Made by a program: the position numbers and the translations under genes. Source: Pyrus communis (lineage: Eukaryota; Streptophyta; Magnoliopsida; Rosales; Rosaceae). Taken from it: a DNA stretch of 64,000 bases. The stretch covers positions 13,167,501 to 13,231,500 of the forward strand of contig NC_084808.1 in assembly GCF_963583255.1 (NCBI RefSeq). The letters run 5' to 3'. The notes beneath the pieces are model-generated. The model did no database searches, was not told the origin of the DNA, and saw nothing but the letters and a program-made list of their open reading frames with translations. This document shows positions 25,380 to 35,447 of this stretch, piece after piece. Within the stretch, counting starts at the first letter, position 1. Each line of letters starts with the position of its first letter.

Positions 25380-25625
25380 ATATAATAATCAATAAAAACT
25401 GATGTTGCACAAAATCTTTCAAAAATGATGAAAATCTTATAAAAACTGATGCTGCACAAATTCTATCAATAAAAACTGATGTTGCACAAATTTTGAAAAT
25501 CTTATAATAATCAATAAAAACTGAAAACTGATGCTGCACAAATTCTGTCAATAAAAATTGATGCTGCACAAATTTTGAAAATCTTATAATAATCAATAAA
25601 AACTGATGCTGCATAAATTCTGTCA
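25380..25625. repeat. Tandem AATAAAAACTGATGCTGCACAAATT repeats
   Basis: About six tandem to near-tandem units containing AAAAACTGATGCTGCACAAA, some joined by a longer spacer with AATCTTATAATAATC. Confidence 0.8.
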
Positions 25626-25939
25626 ATCACCACCGATCACGTTTAACAGAAAATTGAAGGGCAAATACGTAACTTTGTTTCTAACGAAAAACCAGGACAT
25701 GATTTCATCTTGCACGCATTTAAAATATGTCATTCCTTGAAATGTTCAAAAAGTGTAGTCTCAAATATAATTAAGTATTGAAAGTATACTATAAGTGCAA
25801 TTTTTCCTTTTAATAAACGTCATCAATTATTTCAATAACAAAATATTTTTTATTTCTAAATATATTCATTTATTGTAAGAAATGTTACATATGGTATATT
25901 TACATTTATGACTAAAATTTTAATCATATATTTACATTT

Positions 25940-26095
25940 TTAGTTTGTACCCATTTTTAATTTGCAACCCTTTTTTAATTTGTACCAATTTTATTTTTAG
26001 TTTTAATTTGTACCCATATATTAATTTCATTTGTGCCCATATTTTTAATTTATTTGTACCCATTTTTAATTTTGCTAAATGTACCCATGCTAATT
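25940..26095. repeat. TTTGTACCCAT degenerate array
   Basis: Seven or eight copies of TTTGTACCCAT or close variants, spaced by 10-25 bases of T-rich sequence. They give no real coding sequence. Confidence 0.7.
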
Positions 26096-28310
26096 ATATG
26101 TATTTATTTTATGTTTTAAAATATATCACTAATTATTTTCAAAAATATGTTAATAATTATGTGGCTACATTATTTTTTTTGCTATAATTTTGTGAAGAAC
26201 AATATTACTCTTATTGATTTTTAAGTATTTATTATATTTTAAAATATTATTTGAATTTGTTTAAATTTCTTAACTTGTGGGACATCAAATGCATAAATAC
26301 ATAAGTTAAATCTCTTAAATGATGCTAAGGACCTCAATCAAAATATTTAAACAAATAAGGTTTCAGTCTAACAATTAGGTTGATTAGGGACCGAAATCAA
26401 AATGACCCTATTTAATATTGGGCTCAATGCAATTGAAGGCTTAGGCGTGCAAAAATCAAAAAGGAATTAGGTTGGGAAGGGTGGTAGCCCATGATGAATT
26501 TAAAAGCCATTTCTTGCAACTAATAGGCAACAAGCTTATGTGAGAAGTGACAGGTGATAGAGGGCAGCTCACCCTCAACAAAAATCATTTTTCAATGGCA
26601 TAGGTAGGTAATTAACAAAGCAAATGATGACTTACCGTTCTCTGGAAGCCATCACCAAAATGGAAGGCTTGGACACTCAGGCTAAGAAGTATATAAAAGC
26701 AGTAAAGGATGTGAGCATAAAACTCTCTCAACCAATCAATCAAGCAACACTCAACAACAAAAACCAAAAAGCTTTAGTTTGTTCACCCTTTACTTTTTTT
26801 TTTCTAGTTGCAGGTCCACCATAGAAAGCTATCTTTTGTTAGTTTTTAGAAGCTTTGCTACCATCCTTTTGTTGTAGTATCGAATCCCTTTAGAAAACCC
26901 TCTGCAAAAAGATGAACCTTGCCCACCAAGGTTGTAATCTTGCCCGTATCTCCTTTATTTGTACTTACATAACGTAGATATGTTGTTTCTGCATCTTTCA
27001 TTAGATCCTATGTCATTTTCAACTACTTTCATTCAAGTTTTATCTATGATTAATCTTGTCAAACTAATTACTCTTGTTTCATTCAATGTAAACTAATAAC
27101 TAAGAAATTAACTTGAATGACCTCGAACTCCTTTATAAACGAACATATGATATTATAAATAAAAGTCCTTGATCAAAAGGCAAGAAAAGAATTTAGTACA
27201 GACTTAACCTATCTGTGAACAATCTAGATAAACCAAGGAGTCAAAGTGACTTGTGGCTCAAGTAAACAATTAATTAAACAACCAAGAAAACAATATGTTA
27301 AACAAAAAGAATAGTGTCACGCTCAGACTTATATTAGTTTTGATTGTGAGCCTCAAGGCCTAACAAAGGCCCCACAAAGGCACTATTCAAACTAATTACA
27401 AACTATATTGCAGAAGACCAAGCACCAAACTTTGCCCGATAGGCAAGACAAGGAGAGTTAGGCAAGGGACAAATCTAGCCCAAATAAGTTTGATGTGTTT
27501 CAACTATATCTTTTCTATCGGCTTTTGAGATTATTTAACATTGAATTGTGGATTATTTCGCTAATTTTAGTAGATAATATCTATAAGATTGTCACATATT
27601 GATATTATTATTACGAAGCGTGATTCTTAGATTATTAAATTCTTTGTGTGTTTTGTACTATCGTCATCTCACTTCTCATATTTATTTTTTAGGTATTATT
27701 ACGCACATTTAGAGGTCAAAATGATAGTACTACGCATTTATAAGTATTGTAGCTAAATTCTGCACTTTAGTATGGAAGAGAAATAACAATTAAAGTTTTT
27801 ACGTGGTACTTCATGTCTTCAGCTTTACGTGTCAATAAATGGTGTGCATTTCATATCTCACTATTTTTTCATGCAAATATGAGGTTCTTCTTCCATCAAG
27901 AGTTACAACTATTAAGGATTTTTCCACGCGGCCATTTGTTATTGGAGGGAAGAATAAAATTTTGAAGTGTTGTAGCTCTATTTATTTATTTTGCAATTCA
28001 TTGTAGTGTACATGCTGCCTAGGTTGGGAAATGTTTAGTTTTGCCTTCGAGCTTGCCTAGGTATTATCTTGCCTTGGCTAGAGTGCCACCATTAGAAATC
28101 GAAATACCCAATTTTGGGCTAGAATTCGATATGCACTTCATATAGATTGTTCTCCATCAGACTTGCTTCCAATGAGTGATATACCCAATCATTGGAGATG
28201 ACCTAATTAGTTTCATTTGGATAGTCGAAAAGAAAGTTCAACAATTTCCTAGCAAGTAGTTTGTAGTATTGTTATAAAACAAAACGATAATATATATATA
28301 TATATATATA
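26096..28310. other. Gene-poor interval, possible retroelement remnants
   Basis: No protein domain is recognised. A TATATAAAA box at 26690-26698, followed by an A/C-rich leader-like stretch and a T-rich stretch, could be the promoter of an old LTR. Nothing else supports this. A (TA)n run lies at 28289-28310. Confidence 0.3.
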
Positions 28311-29000
28311 TTGTAAAACCCTAGAAAATTTAAAATATATGAAAATGTAGAAAAATTATTGATAAGTGGAAAATGCCCCTCGTTGATTAAACGTAATTTT
28401 AAGAGGATGTATTTTATCCTTGTATATTTTATCGTATTTCTTGACATATATGGATAGAGTTTAATCCTACGAGCATGTAGGCAAAAACCGTTCGTGAAAC
28501 GGAGTTATAACGAAGAAGTTATAAACAAGCAAAGTTAGGGATGAAATGGTCATTTGACCTAATCTGGATTTCTCTAGATAATTTTGAGGTGCCACGTGGA
28601 GGGCTGTAGGGGGAAGGAAGACGGGCATTGCCCAATTAGAAAGAAGGAAGGAGGGAAAGGAGAGAAAGGGGGAAGAATGAGGGAGAACCGGGTTTCTCTT
28701 CGACCCGCACCTTCGACCAGTTCCTCCATGGTTTCCGATGGTTTTTCATCGGATTTCCCATGAATTGGACCAAGCCACCACTCCCAAACATCATCTAGCC
28801 CGTTCCTCTACCTTTTCCACCCTCGATTTAGTAGAAAATTTATTGTACACAGACGGAGAACTGTTGGTTGGTGCGATGAGTCGTGCGAAAAATCCTAAAA
28901 TCCTGATGCTATTACCACCAATTACCGCCACCATTAGACTCCCCATGAGGCCTAGAACAAAGCCCAATAAGTTGTAGGGGTGGCAGAGCACCAGAGGTGG
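28311..29000 (+). repeat. Diverged LTR-like repeat, truncated by the gap
   Basis: It shares words with the large LTR-like unit at 31518: aaatgcccc near the start, then cataggcgaaa-type, CCGTTCGTGA and GTTATAACGAAGAAGTTAT stretches in the same order and orientation. It runs into the N gap. Confidence 0.45.
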
Positions 29001-29200
29001 NNNNNNNNNNNNNNNNNNNNNNNNNNNNNNNNNNNNNNNNNNNNNNNNNNNNNNNNNNNNNNNNNNNNNNNNNNNNNNNNNNNNNNNNNNNNNNNNNNNN
29101 NNNNNNNNNNNNNNNNNNNNNNNNNNNNNNNNNNNNNNNNNNNNNNNNNNNNNNNNNNNNNNNNNNNNNNNNNNNNNNNNNNNNNNNNNNNNNNNNNNNN
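29001..29200. other. Assembly gap (200 N)
   Basis: Exactly 200 unresolved bases, probably a fixed-size placeholder. Confidence 0.99.
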
Positions 29201-29254
29201 TTCCAAATAGGTTTTCAATGCAAATTTCGTTTTTGTCTTTTGGGGTTTTGATTC

Positions 29255-29576
29255 CAGGAAGATCCTGAAAGCATAGCAGGGTACCCTCTTATTTTCATTT
29301 CTTCTTCATCAACACTCTAATTTGATTTGATTATATCTACTTACGATTGATGTGGTCAATTTATTATGTTGCAGATTGACTTGAACTCTCATATAATGAA
29401 GGTTTTCTTGGCGTTAAAGGTATGAATCTTTTTGTAATGTTGAATTTTCTGTGCGGTAATTGAACCTAGTTTGTAAAAATTTCAAAACTAAAACTGAAGT
29501 AGTTTAAGCTTCTTCTGATTTTTAGCCAAAAAGGCTAATGTTTTCTGGTAAGTTCTTTGAATCTTGCATCTGGGAG

Positions 29577-29609
<33 letters not shown>

Positions 29610-31205
29610 CGGCAAAGCTGTGTTTTTTGTTTTCTTCAATTTCTGTATCTCATCATTTTCCTACTTTCTACTTGCTTCCTCAGAAAAATAATTAAAAAGC
29701 AAGGAAACCTAGAAATTGAGCATAATTTTATTTGAATTTTTCTGATTTAAAGAGGAAAAAGTTGGTTCTTTCATTACATGCATGATTGGGTGGTATTATT
29801 TTATTAAAGATCGCATTTTTATTGATGGGTTATCAGGTCATAGGCTACAAAGCTTCGAATTCAGGGTAGTACCCTTCGTAGAGGCTGTCAGAGCATCTTG
29901 GCGGCTGTGGATAATGGGTTCTCCGTCGTGGATTCCGTTGTTGAGGATTGCCCGACTTGCGAGGAACTCAGATGTGATGGTACAAGTACAGTTAGTTCTT
30001 GGATTGTGGGATTTTGTTGATTTTATCTTCGTATAAGAACAATGTTACTAGGAAATTGATGTTTGCATTATCTATATGAATTGATTGGTAGGTTAGTATT
30101 TGTGTGCATTGGAATTACACATTAAGTAGGGAAGAAGATAATTTTTTTGAGTCGAAAGTTCATGGTACAGAAGATGAAGATGGCAAAAAAATTGTTGCTT
30201 CTCGGCTTCGCCACGAAATTTATGATATAAAGGAATTAATGAATTACCAACCATGGTCTAATTGTTAGGATCTTAGTTCTTGGTGTGCTTGAAAAATCAG
30301 GACAAATAGTTTCTTACCAATGGCAATCGTAGTATGTAGTTTATTTCAGTATCACTTCTTATGGGAGTGGAAACCTCAAATGATATTAGAATGTACGTAT
30401 GAATTGAGTTTTTAAATTGTATGATCCTAATGAATTGAGCTTTTAAAGGATGTAATCATAACCAAAAGTAAGTTTTGTTTTCTTTGTATGCTAAAACCTT
30501 CTCTTGAATTATGTAATTGATTTTGTTGTTTCTCATTTGGAATGTTGATGGGTTTGATAGCTACTATAAGAAATAATAATATATGATGTTATTGGAACAA
30601 TTGGGCTTAGTGGGAGTTCAGATGAGAACGGTGAAACTACATTCAATGCTCTGGTCATGGATGGCATAAGTAGCATTCACGTCACGCGTGATATTAACAA
30701 GAAGCAGGTAAGCATCATCCTCTTCCTTCTTTTGCTATGATTGGTTGTATAAAGAATTGAGAAAAAAAATTGAAGACAATTCTGTATTTTTTAGTTCACT
30801 TAAGAGTTGAATCCTTCGTTGGTTTATTTGTATTCTGTGCTCCAGTGAAAGCAACGGACACACTATGGAATTGATGTTCCCTTTAATATCCATATAGATA
30901 AGGAATTGTTACTTTTATTAGCAATTATATGAAGTAGGCATATTATGGAATACAAGTTCTAGATTCATTTAGTAAATATTGAGTTTATTTTTATCGAATA
31001 GTGACATTTGATTCAGGTTTAAGCTTCTTAGATGTTTGTATTTTGAAAATTGATTTCACTGGTCTTTTAGGATTTTTTTTTTCTTTTTTGCTTACATAGT
31101 TATGTGCTGCTTCAGGGACACCTATTGTAGTGGGCACATCTTATGAGACTCAGAATGACGACTGCTCCTTCTTCTTCCAGATGATCCCCTGCTTAATGGT
31201 CGTGA
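29255..31205 (+). pseudogene. Unidentified exon-like segments, possible gene fragment
   Basis: Several short open segments look like exons with splice borders: about 29256-29279 after TTCCAG; 29374-29419 (DLNSHIMKVFLALK) between GCAG and GTATGA; 29527-29548 (KRLMFS) before GTAAGT; about 29880-29976 (SILAAVDNGFSVVDSVVEDC, TCEELRCDG) before GTACAA; about 30580-30708 (IGTIGLSGSSDENGETTFNA, GISSIHVTRDINKK) before GTAAGC; and 31117-31180 (GTPIVVGTSYETQNDDC) after TTCAG. I do not recognise the family. They may be the 3' part of a gene whose 5' part lies in or before the gap, or a captured fragment. Frame continuity between all segments was not established. Confidence 0.35.
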
Positions 31206-31517
31206 GTTTGAAAATCTTTGGTAATGATTTCAAAACAAAGGAAATATTTGCTGTTAGTTTCCATCCACAATTAATGAAGGTTTGTTGTAATTTTTTTTCC
31301 CTTTGTTGGATATGTTCTAATGCTACGTTTTCTATTGTACAATTGATGGATTGTTCTCTTATCACTCAAAATTTTCAATTTGAATATCATATGGGTTGGA
31401 AAGCTTCTTTTCACAATTTTTTAAATAGATTAATTTTCTATGACACAATCTTCCATATCTTTCAAACATAATCTTCCATACAATTTTCAATCTCGCATCA
31501 GTGCGTGGGTTGAAGTT

Positions 31518-34500
31518 TGTGACAACCCGTCCCTAATTTTACGTTTTTATTAATTTTAAAAGCGTGAATTTACGAAAATGCCCTAGAGGTAAGGACTTTG
31601 ACTTCCGTTAACCAGCGGTTTGAGAGATGTGGGACTTATTTTTTTAGTGTATCCTCGTAGTACTTGTTAGTACGAACGCATAGGCGAAAGCCGTTTGTGA
31701 GTCTGGATTATAACAGTATAGTTATGGACGTTTGAAAATGGTTATTTAAAGTTTAGTTATAAATTATTTGAATTCCCACCTTGTGGGAAGGTGGCCCAAT
31801 CAGATTTGTGTTAGTAAAAATGACTAATTAGATAAAGGAGTGAGTGACCAATCAGAATGGAAGGAAAAAAAAAAAAGGGCAGCAGCCAATCAGAGAATAG
31901 GAGAAAGCTCCCAGCTTCTCCTTCTTGTGCATAACCTAAAACCATCTTCGCAACCTTCCATTTTTTAAGGCCAATTTCGGCCAACTTCAATGGATTTTTT
32001 CGACGCCACCACCACCATCTTGAAGCTCTCATTCCCCTCTACGAAACCCAACCAAGAACCACCTTTATAAACCACCACATGTAGCGGGGCGAAGCCACGA
32101 AATCAGACGCGTCAAAACCATGTCCTGTCACTCTTTTCAATTTTTCGGCAAATCCGCAAAGCAATGGCCGATGCCACCACTTGGGCTTTGTAGCCCATCA
32201 TCCCAGGAGAAAATCCCAACCAACCTTGACCCCGTTGGACCACCGTAGACGACAAATCGACGCTGGGAAGCTTTAAGCACCCGCTGGCTTTGTGGGCAAA
32301 ATTGCCCATCTTTCGTCCACTTTTGGATTTCGTGGCAGGTATGAAAGTTGTTCCTCTCTTTGAGATCTTCATTTCTGTGAAATTTGAGAATTTTTAGAAA
32401 TAGTGGAATTTTCTAGCGAACCGCGGCGGCTCGTGGGCCGAGACTCCATCTGACCTTTCTAGGCTAATTTTGAAGCCCCAATTCCATATTTGACATCCAT
32501 TTAGTGAATTTATGATGTTTAATATAGTTTCATAGTTGACCACCTAGTTGGCCATTAAGAGGTCTTTGTATGAATTGACAATCCAACCGTTGGATTGTCA
32601 CCAAATTTTAATACATTATGGTATGTAATATTTGAGGATATTAGAAACTTACAGATTGGAAATCTGACGTACAGATCTTTCCAAATTGGATTTGTAAGCT
32701 AGTAAAATAAAATGTTGACTGCCACTTGAATTGGCAATTGGTGGAGATCCAACCGTTGAATCATAATGAAACTTTAGTACTATGTTCTAGAAGTATAATG
32801 TGGATCTTTAGAAGTTTCGGATCGGAAATCCAAGATGCGGATCTTCCGGATTAAGTTACGTAGGGTTGTGGATCCTACCGTTGATCTTTGACTGAAGGTT
32901 GACTTTTGGTCAATGGATCTCAAATCATTTTAGAACGTCATTGGGATGTGTTTTATGTAAATTACGGGTTCTATGGATAAGAGTTCTTAGACGTGACTAA
33001 ATAATTGTTCTAGGTGAGGATCGTTCGTGACGTCTCAATATTCGTGCTTAGGAGTTGTAGCGTAGACCTAAGGTGAGTGGGTCTTTTCCCTTCTATCGTG
33101 TGTGAGTGTGTGTGTGTGTGTGTAAGATTGACATCTCCACAAACTTTTATAAATTGAATATTTCATATAATTTCTGTGAATGCTTTGGAGGACTAGTACA
33201 AACTACGAATGACTTGATCCCTGTTTAGGGTACATAGGCAGTCTAACGAGACGTTAGATGCAGCCATATAATAAATGAGACTAAATAATTGAGACAATAG
33301 CCTTGTTTGGGGAATTGAGCAACGTGAGGGACATTGGTGGAAAATGTGAGATTTAACCCTATGATTTGGTGGTTAAATGTTGGTCATAAATCAATGTGTG
33401 AAGAATTAAGAAATTGAAGTAAGGAAACGTAAGTAATGATAGTTAATTAAACTAGTGTCTAGTTGGGCATATCACCGATAATTATTCCCGAAAATAAATA
33501 GTTTGGAAGTGGGGCATTACAGATTATGCTTTTCACGCCATGTTATATTTATATATTTGGAAACACTATGTTATGGTTGAGTTTTAGATTACATCATGAC
33601 ATATCCATATGTATATTATCTCCACATAATTACTATAAATGCTTTGAAGTGCGAAAAGGAACACAGGACGTACATGTAAGTTCAGGTGAGTTTATAGTGT
33701 TACTCGAAATGATCGAGTTATAGCAGGACTATATTTATGTTCTAGGCAACTCCGACACTGTCGTACAGGTTGCAATCATAGGCAACTCCGACACTGTCAT
33801 ACAGGTTGCCCATGAGTCGTACATGTTATGTTGAGATGCATTGAGAGCTCATAAACCTGCGCCCCGGTGTTAGTGCTCCCGCCCGTGGCTAGGGCATAGT
33901 CCTTCATGTGATGTTCATCTCCCGCACCTTACCCTCACCTTGGATCCAAGATAGGTGCACAGTCCTGTCGTACAGACCACAATAGGTGGTTCCGAGTCGT
34001 AGGTAACCTGCGATTATTCGCACAGTCTTCACGTAATCGTAGCACTTGAGCGTATTTATTTACACCCAGTCCTGTCGTACAGACCACTTTAAGTGGTTTC
34101 GACTCGTGTGCAGGTATAGTTATTGAGCTATTGATAAGTCGTATAGGTCACTGTAGGTGACTTCGACTTATGTGCTAGCATTGATTAATGAGATATGGAT
34201 AAGTCGTACAGGTCACTATAGGTGACTCCGACTTATGTGCTAGCATTGGTTGATGAGAGATGGATAAGTCATACAGGTGACTATAGGTGACTCCGACTTA
34301 TATGCTAGCATTGGTTGATGAGATATGGGTGCAGTCGTACAGGGCACCATAGGTGATTCCGACTTGCGTGCTAATATAGGTTATTAAGCACATGATTATT
34401 TATATTGCTAATGAGATGCTGAATAATGGTATATTTCTGGATTTACTATTATTATACTTTTGATTTCATACTTCTACGTAGTATAATTTTCTGGAAATTA

Positions 34501-34893
34501 TATAGGTGTTACGGCAAGGGGCTACTGCCTTTGGTAATTGAAATTGGTTTGAAAAGTTTTGTTTCACTCACTCACATTTTCTATTTTTGCACCCCTCCAG
34601 GTTCTAGCAGCAAAGTTCTGTATTGACGAGGATCAATGGCACTTTTCAGTACAGATGTTTTCTTATGATGGTATAATCATTATCTTACCGTACTGTACTA
34701 TACCTATACTCTGTATCATGTGTGAAATGGGTCCAAACTCGCTCACCGCGCATTCATGTACTTAAGCACTTTTAGATTTTAATTTATTCACATTTTATAC
34801 ATTATCACACTTTATGGCTTCGTCACCTTCCAGGTGTCGGTCAACACGGCTCGATTCGGGGTCCTAGTGGACATTCCGGGTTGGGGTGTGTCA
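31518..34893 (+). mobile_element. Large LTR-like unit (solo LTR or LARD remnant)
   Basis: It starts TGTGACAACCCGTCCC and ends GGTTGGGGTGTGTCA, an imperfect inverted terminus of the kind seen in gypsy LTRs. The flanking 5-mers AAGTT (31513-31517) and ATGTT (34894-34898) match at four of five positions. No protein-coding domain is present. At 33507-33522 a GGGGCATTACA end could instead mark the end of an inner 2-kb LTR, so the unit may be composite. It contains a (TG)n run (33103-33123) and a hairpin array (33745-34380). The 5' part is related to 28311-29000. Confidence 0.5.
33745..34380. repeat. Array of about eight hairpin-forming units
   Basis: Units share GTCGTACAG and CCGACTTA/TTCGACTCG words. 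The last four are about 65 bp apart (34133, 34198, 34263, 34328). Each centres on a short palindrome: GCAAC/GTTGC at 33746 and 33782, CCAC/GTGG at 33977, CCACTT/AAGTGG at 34084, GTCAC/GTGAC at 34147 and 34212, CACC/GGTG at 34345. Confidence 0.7.
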
Positions 34894-34912
34894 ATGTTTC
34901 TAGTGATTACTA

Positions 34913-35032
34913 TAAATACCATTATAATATTGAAGATTTTGAATTTTCACAACAATTATATGCACTTAAGTCTAAATACCATTATAATATTAAAGATTTT
35001 AAATTTTCACAGCAATTATATGCACAAAAGTC
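34913..35032. repeat. Tandem duplication, 2 x 60 bp
   Basis: Two adjacent 60-base copies start TAAATACCATTATAATAT and end with ATATGCAC...AGTC. They differ at a few bases. Confidence 0.85.
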
Positions 35033-35304
35033 TAAACCAACACACCCCCCCCATGTGGTCAAACTTTGTTTGGTAGTTTTAATTAGTTTTGAAGGGTTAT
35101 GTTGGTTGAGGACCACATGATCATCTATTGGTTAACGGTTTCAGTTTTTAAGGCTGATTTGGAAAGTATTTTTAAATGATTAAAAAAATATTAGAAAAAT
35201 AGTTTTGAGTATCAAAAGGAAGTACTTCAAGTGCTTTTACATTATTAACTTGCATTTAACTAAGGATTGTTCAAAGAAATATTTTCTCTAAAAGTGTTTT
35301 TAGT

Positions 35305-35447
35305 CGCCACTTAGTACTGTAGTCTAGTGGTGTTCATCTTCACATGTAAGTGAGAGGTCCTAAGTTAGATTTTCGTAAAAGGCGAATTTGAACTACATTA
35401 TTGCTGACTTATTGTGAGGCTAAGTCCATCCCTCTCTCCCTTAGTGT
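35305..35447 (+). mobile_element. SINE, 5' part (interrupted by a hAT element)
   Basis: A tRNA-like head (TAGTCTAGTGGTG A-box zone; GAGAGGTCCTAAGTTAGATT B-box zone) is followed by the SINE body. The 3' end continues after the hAT insertion at 39928-39958 and finishes with a long poly-A. A perfect 9-bp target duplication GTTTTTAGT flanks the whole SINE (35296-35304 and 39959-39967). Confidence 0.85.

Larger units (their letters stand above)
19680..25660. mobile_element. Decayed Mutator-like element (approximate limits)
   Basis: This region carries broken coding pieces on plus (20358-24606) and a mudrA-like N-terminal fragment on minus (25173-24660). Clusters of GATGYTGCA-type repeats occur at both sides and in the middle. 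Coding on both strands with a MURA N-terminus suggests a Mutator-like element that carries extra genes, as the Ulp1-bearing plant MULEs do. No terminal inverted repeat or 9-bp duplication was identified, so the limits are estimates from where the motif clusters stop. Confidence 0.45.

Noticed and set aside
33745..34380. Possible CRISPR array
   Set aside because: Spaced repeats occur, but the units are diverged, the spacers are themselves repeated, and the host is a plant nuclear genome.
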